A DNA stretch of 64,000 bases from assembly GCF_001039355.2 (NCBI RefSeq), contig NW_019775314.1, positions 178,987-242,986 of the forward strand. Direction: 5' to 3'. A program made the translations under genes and the position numbers. Position 1 is the stretch's first letter, and every line of letters begins with the position of its first letter. Positions 38,051 to 51,600 of the stretch are shown in pieces. Source of the DNA: Lingula anatina. Its lineage: Eukaryota > Brachiopoda > Lingulata > Lingulida > Lingulidae. The notes beneath the pieces were generated by a model. That model was not told the DNA's origin. It saw only the letters and a list, made by a program, of their open reading frames with translations, and searched no databases.

Positions 38051-38515
38051 CATATCATGAGCGATTTGCAGAATGTAGTTGAATCTTGTTGAAGAGATGG
38101 ATCCATTCTGGTATCATTACCCAGCTGGACACAGACGAGAAGAATGTAAAAAAAGAAAAGAAAAAGAGATCGACGTACCAGAAGCAGTGACACGTCTCTC
38201 GAAGTTTTTGTTCTGGAATATCAAGTGATTGAAAAGTGTTTGAACTGTTCGACAATCGGATTAACTGGCCATTCAGCTGACGCGTGCCGGTCACGTGTCT
38301 TGCGATTAGAGTCTTCGTCCATACACAGTCAATGCATTGTTTTCCACAGCAGAGATCGACGCCTTGAAATGTTGTACATGTGCGAAGCTTGGTCCTTTAT
38401 GTATACTTTGTATAGGGGGCTATCAATTAATGTGATAACGGGGTCGCCGTTGTATCATGAAATTCGGTGGTTATTAAAAATACATTATAATTCATCCCCG
38501 GTGTTGTAATTTTGA

Positions 38516-38521
38516 AATAAA
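38516..38521 (+). terminator. Putative poly(A) signal for gene 1
   Basis: AATAAA in TTGAAATAAATTG, about 800 bp after the tail A stop. Confidence 0.45.
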
Positions 38522-38526
38522 TTGTC

Positions 38527-38566
<40 letters not shown>
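38527..38566. repeat. (TTA)n microsatellite
   Basis: About 40 bp of TTA repeat just beyond the putative gene 1 poly(A) signal. Confidence 0.95.
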
Positions 38567-38567
<1 letters not shown>

Positions 38568-41116
38568 GTACGTCTCGTCGCCGCGATTATATATACACGT
38601 GTAAGTGATATATCCAGTCAAATGCATGTACCGGTAGTCATATTGTTATATTGGTAGAGGATCATCTTCATGTATTGTATATTTATAAATGCATTCGTTA
38701 CAGTTGTAATATTATTATGTGTTATGTTGCCCATACCTTCCACAAGGCATATGGGGGAAATATGTTTATTACATATAATCGGTCGATTCTGCACAAATTA
38801 GTTATGTTGTCTGAATGTTTTATTAAGATAAAACTGGCTAATTATGTTAACAGTAGCTGACGACTTCTTATTGTGGTGTAATTTCGCCAGATCTGCACTG
38901 CAAATGTGTTTATTTTTAATGTGAGTCAAGGTAAAGCCGATCCCACGTAAACATCAGACTTGAAGATGCTTAACCACGTTTTATAACCACCATAGCACCA
39001 TTCGGGAGACCCCGTCCGATTCCGTTTCCGTAATCCCACGGAAAGCGTAGCCGGGATTAGCCGAATTTGACCGACTTCCAGCACAGACGGTGCATTTTGA
39101 GATGACTTGCCGAGCTGCATTTAATTCCGAATAAACTTGGTAGAAACTGGATCAGCTTGCTTCTGTGACATTCCATTCCTAGTTTTCTTATTGATTATCA
39201 ATTTAATATGCTGCCTTTGCATATTGTTATCATTATAAGCATATACATATTCTGTTACATAGGGAAATGTGTGTTATGTTAGCATGCAATATGTCACCTA
39301 CAGGACACGGTAAGCCATGTCTTGCATGTGATTTGTCAAACGTAAAACTAAGAAACGTGACCAAGGTTAAATTGTACATGCAGTACATGTACATGTTTAT
39401 GCAGAAGAAAGGATGAGCAATTAGTATAATAAAGCGGCTCACTTACGTGAGGACTAAAGCTACAAACTGTATCGTGTGCCGCAGTGTTGTTAAAAGGAAT
39501 CGAGTAAAATTGCATGTTAATGGGTTTGATGTACTTTATATATTGTTTAAACAAAAAGCATGCACAGAAGCGTTAAATGTGTGCTTTAATACACCGATCT
39601 ACAGATTAAAATGCTGCAAATTGCTTTTAGATTTGTTTTGATTTTTTAAATGTGTAATATAACTATGGTGCTAAAACTTTTTATACACTAAGTATATGCA
39701 GATACCGTTATTCAAGTTCAAGCAGAGGAGAAAAGCTACTGTATGAGTAAACTCCATCGTTTCTTGAAATTTTAATATAATAAAATATAACCACAATAAA
39801 AACGTGTTCCTTTTATTGATTTTCTTTAATAATTGGAAAAGCCTATACAAATAACAAAACGTGGCACCGTTATTTTGTGCTTTAGGACTTGCCAACGCCA
39901 TATAAGGCATTCTCTGCTCGCAGTTTTGAAAACACAAACTTCCATCCACGACAAATACAAATATAAACAATATTCAAAACATAACTGTTTCCTTTTGAAG
40001 GAATCCTTCGTGGTGCACGTGAATATGTAATTTAATTACACGAAATACATGTGCCTATACAGCCTGATGTCACATGGCATCCTGATATCAATGTTTCATT
40101 TGAAACACATATTACATCGCATATGACGGTCTCGTTTAAGTCGGACATTAGCCTATAATGCACTTTTTACGGAGGTCCCGTTCCCTATAACGGTACGTTC
40201 CCTAGAACGGTAAACGCATATAACGGACGAATTGTCGGCCCAATGTAGCACGTTGGATGCGAGGTCTACCAAAAATATACAAGTACAGTACAATATACCG
40301 TAATTAATAAACACTTATGTTAATATAAGTTTCGGTTCACTCTCAAGTTGGGCTGCAGCCTTACAGAGTCGCTATTCAAATATGGCGCATACTTGAAAAC
40401 ATGCCGCGCAATACCATTATGTATTTCCCGCCTCCCGCTGGCGCCGTCCCTGCAGGGATTACGCGACATGCGTTCAAGTGGTCCGCGAGATATTTGAGAC
40501 GCGTCTAGTCAGGGAAGCCTCAACTTGGCTGTGCACAAAGCCTACAATTATGTTAATGCTGATCATTCACCATTAGTGAATTAATTTTTTCATCGTTATA
40601 TTAACAGTCATTCTTCCGACAAATAAATGACGTTGGACAAAAGCTCGACGATATTAAATATATATTAAATAAAATAAATACACCCGCTGTTTGTATTCTT
40701 GACTGATCAAGTGGTGGCGATATCGTTTCATTGCCTACAAAGCATGGTGCATCAACATATGCTGTATGCTGGCAAAACACTTGTGGCTTTTCTTGTCTCC
40801 CATGTTGATGAACTCGCCATCTATGGTAGCTTCATGCGTTGTTATGCAGGGTTGACATTTCCACAGCGGTAGTGGGCTGAAATGATAACATAGAAATGAT
40901 GGCAGAGAAAACAACGTTATTTTGAGAACAATTAGTTGCCGGTTAAGAATGTCATTTACAAGACAAAACAAAAAAATATCTGCCTTAGAAAATGTGATCA
41001 TTATAAGATGACTCGTAATTTACTTGTATTAGTCGATTAGTGAAAAGATGTAATTAAATTCAAGTTTTTTCTTATTTTATATCCGATAAAGATAAAATTG
41101 ATTACAGCCTATGGCC
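38567..41116. other. Convergent intergenic region
   Basis: Lies between the gene 1 3' end and the gene 2 3' end. No gene is supported. Short repeated motifs occur at 40170-40226, where CCCTATAACGGTA and CCCTAGAACGGTA appear in tandem. Confidence 0.55.
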
Positions 41117-41268
41117 GCATTCAGAACAGTGAGCTAACTAGTTCGCGGGTCAAATATGGCCACCCACTTGAATACTTCCCCACGGGGAATCTATTCAGCG
41201 GTTATTAGCGGATAAGACGCCATATTTCACCCGCGGAATACCGGTAGATCGTCCACTGTTCTGAATGC
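41117..41268. mobile_element. MITE copy, GCATTCAGAACAGTG family
   Basis: A perfect 15-bp terminal inverted repeat GCATTCAGAACAGTG / CACTGTTCTGAATGC bounds about 152 bp. The interior shares AAATATGGCC, ATCTATTCAG and TTAGCGGAT with the element at 58678-58846, so they are one family. Target-site duplications are not clear here. Confidence 0.8.
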
Positions 41269-41683
41269 TACCCAAATCAGTAGATTGTTAAAATTGATCA
41301 CAGACTGTTTTAGTGAAATATTAACGTTATTAGCCTTATGTTTTGTTGTCAGATGTATAGTGCCGAGTCTCACTATTTCAGCGCGCACGCACCAACACAC
41401 TTACACACAAACACACGGTCGCAAAATATTTGTTTTAGTTTCGAACGCAGCAAAAGACAAGAACGGAAGCGGGTCGACGACGCAGATTGCTCGATGCACG
41501 TAACTTTTTCATAAGTCGCAAGAGAAGCGTAAGGGTTGCTAACAAATCATGGCATATATCGATGTGCAAAGCATATTTGTGACTAATTTTACCCCAATGC
41601 CGAGTACGTCATATATAACAGTTAAATACCCAAAACGATACAGTATAGGTGCATATGAGGCAAAAGCAATACCATGTAGAGAA

Positions 41684-41836
41684 CAGGGCCCCGTAACTCA
41701 AAAGCATCGCGCATTGCGACCGAGAGCAAGCTTCTCGATTCCATAACTCGCCCATACTCGCCCCATATAATATACATTAGCCTCTATGTGGTATCGCTAT
41801 TCGCAATACGCGATGCTTTCGAACTACGGGGCCCTG
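41684..41836. mobile_element. MITE with CAGGGCCCCGTA termini
   Basis: The left end CAGGGCCCCGTAACTC runs into AAAGCATCGCG; the right end is its reverse complement with few mismatches, CGCGATGCTTTCGAACTA then CGGGGCCCTG. The whole is about 153 bp and non-coding. No convincing target-site duplication was seen. Confidence 0.8.
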
Positions 41837-42453
41837 GTTTTCTTGGTTTGCCTCCATGCAGAGGATACACAACACCGTAACCAAGACAAAAAGTAGAACT
41901 GAAATGTGTTATACATGTATAAATGAAACCAATCTAAATCTTATTGACCACCACCAAAAATCAATAAAAATATTTCGAGTTGTTTGCGAGATTACAGACA
42001 AAAGAACTGGTCCGAAAATACTTGATGAATGTTAAATTTCTACAGAAGCACTGGTGAAAATAAATACTAATAATTCTAAATCTACATAAAAAAGAATAAA
42101 TAACAAAAATTAATAAATAAATAAAAACAAACAAACAAATAAAAACAAACAAACAAACAAAAACTTTGGGTTTACTAGCCAGTACAATGTACATGTATAC
42201 TGAATACAGGTATCTTTTGGCAACGTCAAGTACTATTATATGTTCAAACATTACCTTCCATCTGCTGGACATTTTTCAGAGTCCGGATAACAACAGAAAA
42301 GGAAAACATTAACACAGTAACGACGAAAAAATAAAAATAAAATAAATACGTAATTACACAAAAAAGACAAAAAAGAAAGACATAAATAACAGCACATATG
42401 ACGAGACCCACACCTTCTCATAGACTGTAATACACCACGGTACAAAGAGCCGC
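41837..42453 (-). other. Gene 2 probable 3' UTR/flank
   Basis: The stretch downstream of the gene 2 stop. It is A/T-rich, with AAAC/AAAT-rich simple sequence at 42080-42165, and no other gene was seen. No single antisense poly(A) signal stood out. Confidence 0.45.
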
Positions 42454-42675
42454 TCAGAGGCATTCGCAAGTGCTGTGCTGCTCGCTGTGGCTGGGGCTGG
42501 GGTGTAATGTGGCCACGGTGGATCGTTTGTGTTTGAGCTTAGAGGAGGAAGCGTGTGCGGTTACCTCGGCACTGGTGTAATACGTGCTGCTCGGACGCCG
42601 TGGGGAGCTGCTGGAGTCCTGTGAACCCCGCATCAGTTTGTACTGCTCCCACTTCCGGCGGAGCACCGTAAGGAC
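42454..42675 (-). CDS. Gene 2 last exon: C-tail
   Basis: Acceptor CTGTTTCAAG|GTCCTT, phase 0, 73 codons then TGA (42454-42456). It begins [13 protein letters not shown], corresponding to helix 8, followed by a Ser-rich tail ([13 protein letters not shown]) with many potential kinase sites and ending CECL. Confidence 0.9.
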   Translation of the reverse strand, partial: VLTVLRRKWEQYKLMRGSQDSSSSPRRPSSTYYTSAEVTAHASSSKLKHKRSTVATLHPSPSHSEQHSTCECL

Positions 42676-45600
42676 CTTGAAACAGATGTTATAAATAGCC
42701 ATTGAACTGCCCTTAATGTAAAACTAATAATAATAATAATAATAATAATAACAATAATAATAAAAATAATAATAACAGAACACGTCCAGGCGCTAGTAAT
42801 TAAGCGTGGCACGTTATCTGTTTGAAAGGGGTACTTTTTGCCGTAGCAGTATACATGACGTGAATTGTTAAGGCATTAATATTAAAAACAATAAGATTAA
42901 AAAGTAAACGCTCAAGGGGTGATTTACCTTTTTGGCAAACAGTTAAGGCGTTTCAGTATAATTATTTTTATACCAGAAGCTAATAAAACAACTGAATTAC
43001 CTCGCTGTTCAAGAAGCAATAAATTAGTGCCACGAAGAAACCCTGAAAAAGGAAAGAGCTGTCGGTTAACTGCATATACATGGCATGCATATGTAAAGTT
43101 AACTCTTTAGATGCAGTCGAAGCAAAAACCTTGTATAATGTTTATCCAAGGAACTGAGTTTTAAAAAAGTCACCAAATCCACCCAAAAATCGGCATCAAT
43201 ATGGACCGATGTGGATCTTACCCAACTGAGTTCCCTTTCAAACAAATTTAACCTAATTACCATAGCCGCATTTTTAAATCCAACGTCGAAGGACTTAAGG
43301 CAAATTATCCTCATGTTTGCTTCAATGATTTCTTCATTTAAAATAAAGTGACGTCACACACAGTTTTTGGGCTTACCTGGAATGATGTCACAAATGCTGA
43401 CGCAATCAAGTAGTACGTTTTTGTGTGGCTATCTGAAGGGGTGAAAGGGAACAGAACGAACTGTAGTCCCAGCAGAGGTATCAGGATCAACGTAGCTCTC
43501 ACCGCTTTTCTGAAACAAAACACGGACAAAAATGTGACTTGTGCTATCACGTCATTCAAATGTTTCACGTTTTATAAAATTGCAATAAAACGCATCTACT
43601 TTTTTTCTGCTTTCAGCGGTTAGGCCTACAGAGATGAGAAAGCTCGAAAATCCAGACACCCTGTCTTATGTGAGTAATTTTATTTTATTTTTAGTTTTTC
43701 TTAAAAAAAAAACGATGCTATTGATTTGAACGAAACACGTGCAATAGCTGTACATGTACATGCCTACATGTATCATAGTGATCTTTTTATGCTTGCATTA
43801 GATTAAGTTTGGGGGGTCAGTTTACATCGGCAGGTCACAGATATCAAGAGTGTATGTTATCATCAACGTAATTCATATCCAAAGCATCAAAGGAATAAAG
43901 AAAGGCTGGGAAAACCCGGGATGAGCGTTTCATGTTTTTTATCTTATTCTTGTCCGGGGAAAACTGGAGAATTGGGGAAGACTGGAGGATACTCCGAATA
44001 TTTGGGTGTACTATCTGGGAATTCGACCGCTGTATGGGCGTGGTGGCCGATTAGAATAATAAGGGGACGGGTACGTTGATATCCCTAGACACATACCGGT
44101 AGTCTGAGCAATGGACGTTACAACACGTATCCCTGGTTTTCCAGCGGCTGTTACCATCATATTTGTATATTGTGTAGAGATTCGTCACAAGAATTAAAAC
44201 ACGTTCATAGTAAGAAAACGAAGCAATGGGCCTTGTGTCATTAATTTCGCAACCACTATATCACAGGGAAGAAGAAAATCCGCGGTGATAGGTCTTCTTT
44301 GTTGTCTTGGGTCAGTGACACGCGATTAGTATTCACCACTCGACTCATTACAACATGCACGGGGTTAATTACCACTAAAAGAAAAAAGTGTGGGCGTGCC
44401 ACATAAAGCGCACGTCGCAAGAATTGACTTAATACACGGGTACATTTTCCAAAAGATGACAACTTGTGAAAGGCGTCAGATAAGAAATTATAGAAAAGGA
44501 GGAAGACAGCAAGTCGAATCATCTATGCAGCAGATTGTAAGGCACTTATAGAAGAGCAACAGGTTAAGTTGCCAGGGTAGTCGCAAATCGTCATCAAACA
44601 AACTTATGTTTTGGACAGCCCTCGTTCCAGTCAACCCAGAGCGAGGCTACGTGCGTCTTGTCAAACACTGTCATCAGAATAGCATCTTGTCTGCAAGGCA
44701 ACCTGGAAATATTTATTCAATGGAGAGTCAGTGACATGGACAACGATGCAGACACGAAATCCTGGCCGTTCGAATCATGTTGGAGAAGGACAGTGAGGTC
44801 ATCTCTTAAGCAGGGGGTGCTGCAAGGCGAGAGCTGCAGCAGCAAGGGAACTCATATATGGACTGGCCTGAAACATGGTCGGAATGAGCAGTGAACGAGA
44901 AGCAATCTCGAATCAATGAGGATCAATGCAAAACATTACACAAACCCAGCAGGCAATGACTGACGAGTGAAACAGGCTCCCAATGCAAGCGTCACAGTAT
45001 CTGGAGACCAAGTTGCTGGATGCGACGTGATGCAGTGGTTCAAAGTCAGGTAGGTAAGTACACCACTATTGATCTCCTCATAATTAGCCTACTGTTTCGT
45101 ATCTGACCCCAACATTTATTGGAATCAATTCAAAAATGATGTAAATATATCAACTTTTGATAAAAATATTTAGTGAGCGTGAAAAGAAAAGGCACAGCCC
45201 CACTGACATTGCCAATAATGACCAATAATGTACGGGGTATACCATGCAGCGTGACAGGACTGGTTGTGGGGTAGAAACCTAGTCCGTTCCTGTACAGGAG
45301 ACCTTCGTCCCTTAAACTAACCCCAATACTCGGACTAACACTAGCCTGGTGTAATCATGTTGGAACCCCAGACCCCCTCCCCTAAATTCGCCACTGATTC
45401 CTGTCACACTGATACAACACGATTTAACCTCAACACTTCAAATATAAGCGTATCGTCGTTACGATCTTTTTTTTTAAATTAATTATTTAATATTTAATAA
45501 TAAAAATTATTCGAAATATACAAGTACCACTGTAATAAAATCATGGTATATCATTTTTTGGTCCGAGATATATATGTGCACATAATGGGTTCGTTAGGCA

Positions 45601-48600
45601 CAGGCAGATACCTGTAACGAAACAAATGTGTTGTTCTCGATAAACTGATTTGTGTTTTATTTTACTCGTGGGTATCATTCGACTCTCGTTTGGTCTAGAC
45701 TCAATAAAAAACACTCGTTAACCATGTTTATCTCCTCGGTATATATAATACTAATTGAGATATCGACTGACGGTTAGTAATCGCTGCCAAAAAGACTGGA
45801 AACAATGTCTAACTCCGCTAAGCCTTCTCGCAAATTGCAACAACCTTCAGCCCTTGCACAGTATTAACAGATTGTTCTAACTGCGCGTTCGTCTTTTTAA
45901 ACTTAATTCGAACATACTGCAGTCACTTTGTATCAATCAATCGACCCTGTAATACGTGCCGACACACACAAGAGCTTAGAGAAGAGCCTAAAACTGATTG
46001 CAAGTGAATCTTCAGCCTGTTTTTTGCAATATTTGAGCCTGAGCTATCACCGCCCTTAAATTATGAGATACGAACGTGTAAATCCCTATGGCTTTTGGAT
46101 TAAGATGTTGGGAAATAGGTCTTTCCGCTCAAAACGTTGAGGGTTGTCTAAACTACAAAACCCTAATAATTAAGTTCCAAGCGTGTTGACGACATCTGTA
46201 GTAGTGGAACATGTCAAAGATCTCTCAAATACATTCTGAAGCAAAATCTCGTCGTCTCAGATGAGCTTATTTTGAATTTTGTGAGGGATTGATTGGTACT
46301 ATGCAGTTTTTATGGCGACGATTGTAGCAGCAATCGATTGTCAACAGATTGTTGCTATAATGTGCGTCACCAACAGACGTCATGAAATAGTGACGTCATC
46401 AAGTATCTCACCTGCCTTGATTGGTGTCAGGGGAGTTGACAGCTCTCAGTTTCGTCATCAGCACTCGCACTATGTTACACAAGAATGCCAAGTTGAGCTG
46501 AAATTAATGGATTTATAATTAATTATCAGGGCCAATTTAAACAAAACATACTCAGCTTTGTCTATTTCTTGTTTAAATATACGAATAATAGATTGATAAA
46601 CGCAAACAAATGTAGTAACAGTAAAATAAAAGCGGTTTTGAGTACACTAGAGACGGGTCTTTAAAATAACGGAGTCCTTCATTTTATTTTTAGATTCCCG
46701 AGAAATGATTTTAAATGACATGTTTGTTTTTCTTATAATTAACCAAATCGATTATAAATGGCATTCACAAAGCTTGCAGCGGGTACTTACTAACAAGGAA
46801 AATGCCACCGTTCCATTTAGAATCCAAAAATATGGACTGTTAATTATCCAACATCTATTAGAAAAAAAAACATATAAAGACTGAATTACATAAAGGAAAT
46901 TAATTTCCATTAAATATCGATTTGAAATTCACAGACCATTAGCATTAAATAATGCACGGGGTTTTGGCGCCAAGATCGAAATAATGATGAACCTGCTCTG
47001 GTTCCGAAGCCTAGAACAATATGCCTGCCAGAAAGTCAATGTTATATTGCAATTCAAGTCAGATGATGAGAATACAACCCCCCCCCCCCAAAAAAAAAAA
47101 AAAAAAAAAACATGGTTTCCTTCATTATTACCATTATTTTTACTATAATCCTAGTCAATCTCAAATCACAAATTAGTTAGGGAATAGTTCTTCACAATCT
47201 TGATGATCGATTAAAGTGACTGGTAACGTCCCCACTGCTAATATTTCAGCTTATGCAAATGATCAAACTATAAAAGTACCGGTATATGCGGTATGGTGAT
47301 GCATTAATACATGTATGGTATGCATTCACTAATGCCGATATAGAAATGAATATTTTTTCCACATGTACACTGTACTTACTCGTGGGTAGCGTCCCGCAAA
47401 ATACCACGTATAGAGGCGTATATAAAAGTGATGACCGCAGGTAAACCTGTGTAAATTAATTAATTAATTAATTAAGAAGTAAATATAGATGAAATATATA
47501 AACAAATTCTACAAAGATGGCTTGTGAAAAACTAAGTATAAGTATTAGTACGAAATGCCAAAAAAATCAAGAAAACTGATCATCGGGTTCTTTTCCATGC
47601 ACTCTCAACCACAACATAATATCAATCATCACTGTTACATGTGCGTTACACCTAAAGAATTACGACTGACGTCACAAGCACTTGCGCGTCATTTAAAGCA
47701 GCGGCTCGAAATCACTGCTATCGCCATTACGTCACATGTATATGCGAACTAACTGACGTCACAATAACTTACCCCATCCTATAACGCAGCAACATATGAG
47801 CAACGCCTTCCCGGTGGTGAACGCGACCACTATGATTGTGTGTAGATACAGCCCTTCACAAAACATCCAGAAGTAGTTACACACGGTGAGATACTGCACA
47901 AGGACGTGTAAGCCCTGGCACCAAAACTGAAATACAGAATATGTGCGGTTACTGCATGTATTCGTGGCCGTCTACATGAAGCCATGGGTGAAACTCGCTT
48001 GCTTGGACGTGCGTACTTGAACAGTGGCTATGTTTAAAAACCGTCAAACGTGTATTTATATATTTTCTATTTATCTGTCTATCTATCTACCGTTTCTATA
48101 TTTGAGCCAGTTAAATGTAAGTTCGGGTGCTGATGCCGAAAAAAAAAAAAACGGAATTTTAATTTATTTCTATTACGAATGTGAACTGTCTCATGGCCAA
48201 AAATGACACTTATTTACCTAAGCTGAGAGAGTGTGGGGGCAGTGCCTTGGTGTAATGATTTTCTAAGAATAAAAATTCTGTGCTTATTCATCAACATAAT
48301 AAATAAATGAATAAATAAATAAATAGATAGATAAATAGATTGATTTATATATTAGTAAGTTTATTAATTAGCTATTTATGGCCTAATTAAGGTACGTGAT
48401 ACAGGCCCGTGGCCAGCAATTTCAAAGGGGGGTTCTTTTTCTGAAAAAGTGGACCTTTTACCGAAAAATCCTCATGAACTTATGTCAAATTTTACCCAGA
48501 GTGGGCCTTTTTCAGCACAAAAGGGGGGGGGGGGTTCTATCGAACCCCCCGAATGCTACGGGCCTGCGATACGGGGCTCTCACCGGGTTAGCCACTATCA

Positions 48601-51600
48601 CATCGTGATCTAGGGGCACCTTCAGGTAGTAGATAATCCAGCCCACACCCGTTAACACGTAGGACACAAAGAGATTCTTATGGATTGTAATCCTGTCGCA
48701 GTGAAGCTGCCTGGAATTAAGAAAATAATTAATTTAAATTGCTGTAGGGGCTGGGGATCTGGGAGAGAGTGGTAGGGTTCACGTCGATTCTTCCTGATTG
48801 ACCTTTCAATAATATTATAACTGTTTCTAGCGCGAATAAAAAAATGAGCAAAATGTAAAGAGATGACAACTGCATGAATAAATAAAACGGCTGTCTTAAA
48901 TCCGAAGATAAGATTGACCGTTTTCTATTATATTGACATCTGTGGCGACGGCTTATTGCATTAATGATCAAAGCAATTGGCAAAGATTTCATGTAAAATG
49001 ACATGTTTTTAAATCCCCTACGCCTACGGTTCAATCGTGTCGTTGGTCGTTTTTTACCTTTGTCGTCAAAACAGTCGCACACATTTAAAAGTCATTTTGT
49101 AAATTGCAGTACTAACCTATGACTCGTATCTAAAGTGCCGCGTTTCAGTTGCAACTGAAGGCAATGTATATCGGGTAAATACACATTCTTAACATTTCCG
49201 AAACATGATTCTTACATAACAGCACAACCCCTCATAGATTTTTCTCTGCATGTGGTAAGGATAAAACCCCGCCCTGACACATAAACAAGCAAAAAATTCC
49301 CCATTAAATAGTCATACGATACTCTGTCTTCCATGGGCTCACTGACAGTTCTTGTATCGTCTTGTCGTCAAGTGCAATTTAGCATTTATTTCAAAGCAAG
49401 CGTTGTTATTCGGTTAAATCATTGGCGGAGATAATTACAGAAGGGCTGTTCTGTTGAGGAAGGCAAAGAACATCGTGCATTGATAGCCTTAATGCCTTCG
49501 CAACAAATCAACAACTGTACAATCACGAGTTCATCCAACCGACTGAAAATAGAGTAAATTGGTGGACCGTGATCGCCAATACCTGCACCAGACCTGACAC
49601 ATATTGATAATCAATGACTCCCACCCCCCTTCGGTTCCCAAAAAAATATACGACACCAATATTCCCCTCTTGAAATTTGAAATTTGACTAGCAAAATCAT
49701 AGTTCTAAACCGTACCAAAGGGCACTGTTCGCTACCCAAAACACCAAAAAAGTTCGGCGTCGTTGAGCAGGACTCGAACCCCACACCAAGGGGGCAATGG
49801 TCAGCTTTGCATCCGAGGCCTGTTGTTCCGGACCCCCCCCCCCTTCAAATAATCCTGGATCTGCCCCTGACGATGATGACGATGATAATTTTTGTTGATA
49901 TACTTATATATATACTTACTTGAAAGCGAAGAAAATGACCAAAGAGATGAGTATGGCCATCGTGGATACACCATACCCGGCTAGATACACGTACACTGCG
50001 CTCTTGTTTTCCTGAAAATAAGTAAATGACAAGGTGAATGCAATTACTAAAGGAATGTGCCAATGCCTGAATATTTGTTTTTATACTGAACGTGCTTTTT
50101 AAAGTGTATACATAAACCTAGGGTGGCAAATTTGTTTTCTACCAGAAGAACCTCAACCAACCGTCGCGCATCCGTTGTGAAAATCGTTTTACTACTGAAA
50201 CATCAATACCAGACAGGCTGTCGCTTTGCACTAAACATCATTTCGTTAAATTCAGTTTTTTGATTGTGAAATGATTATTTAACTATATAATGGCATTGTG
50301 TTAAGTAATTATAGGGTTGTATCATCAGCGACGTGTGAGTGTTTTGTCTTGGCCTACCAATGAATAAGAAGGGATATTTTATTCAGAGGCAAAGGTAATG
50401 GTAGGCTGAATAACGAGTACATACACGTGCATGTACGTGCTTGTGTGCGTTAAGGGAGGATGTATTGCGTGTGCGCGTGTCCGCGTGCCTGCACATGTCG
50501 TGTGTTTGTGTGTATTTTGTGAGTGCGTTTTTATGCGTGCGATAACTAAACGACTATAAAAAATCTACAAATGCAAAATATATTGTATGAAATTTTCATT
50601 TCCCAAAATCAGTGTGAACCTGGCGGAAATTCAATTTTTTTCGTAAATTAGCGTGGAAACCGCATCCAAAAATCAAATAAGCGAAGTATACATTAACCCT
50701 GACGAAGATTCAGATCATGGACAAGGACAAGGTTGTCTCCATCGGGTAAACTAGATAAAGCAGACGTTACCTAACCGCATGTAGTAAATTACGGCGGATC
50801 GATGTGTCGAGAGGGATGGTTAAGACGTCTTTAAGCCTGTGTAAATCAGCGTTCCGAGACTGTAAATCCTTGCACGGGGTTATTAAGGCGAGACCGAGTT
50901 AATCTTTGTCTGAATTGGGTGCCAATTTGGCAGAGAACGGTCGACATAAATTGACTGGAACAATCGTTAAGAGTTTGGATATTTTTTCTCTGTGGGTGTC
51001 TGTATGAGCAGTAGATTTCGACTTAATTCCAGATCAGCGCATTTATCCAATTGAATATTTTGAAAGGGTTGACAGGGGCGGATTTAGGCCGTCTTCTGGG
51101 TCTTCCAGAAGACGGTCATATTTTCAGGTTTACATTGACGGGTATCTAATTTTTTTCTGTTTGAAGACGGTCAAAAGTAGAGGATGGATCAATAAAGATA
51201 ATTTGAAAGACTATCAAAATATATCTGGATCCGCCCCTGGTTGATGTGTGTATATGCGAAAAAATCCAAAGGAAACTATGTTTTTGCGAAAGTACACGTA
51301 GAACGCGAAAGAAACATATCCGTTATCTTATTGATTTTCAGCATTTTGGTTGGCATACTGCCGCCTTAAATGTTTCATTCAATTGAATTGTTGCGCAATG
51401 ATACCATCATCTATTTCCCCCGTTAAACAGGTAATAATTTGATTCCGTAGGTTTGTTAGCAACGTATGTTAAAAGTAAAAAAAAAGTAAGTTGCGGACAG
51501 GTTTTGATGAAATATTTGGGATAGCCCAGATATGGGCGGCGGAACATGTGATAAGTTTTGATGGTGGTACGGATTATCATGTATACCTATTATTAGTAAA

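Larger units (their letters stand above)
37718..38521 (+). other. Gene 1 probable 3' UTR
   Basis: The region from the tail A stop codon to AATAAA at 38516-38521. It holds one CRE palindrome (38043) and short ORFs only. A TTA microsatellite follows immediately at 38527-38566. Confidence 0.5.

Noticed and set aside
40327-40555. CTCAAGTTGGGCTG and CAACTTGGCTG about 190 bp apart, considered as inverted ends of another MITE
   Set aside because: Match too short and imperfect, no target-site duplication.
44658-44894. 78-codon ORF in a less AT-rich patch of a gene 2 intron
   Set aside because: No domain or splice context; the flanking receptor exons already join in phase.
49770-49830. GGTTCGAGTCC (minus strand), a perfect pol III B box
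   Set aside because: Flanking bases do not form a T stem and no A box or acceptor stem was found; not called as a tRNA or SINE.
49851-49869. CTGGATCTGCCCCTG, like the right end of the 167-bp MITE
   Set aside because: No matching left end about 167 bp away and no TSD; at most a fragment.
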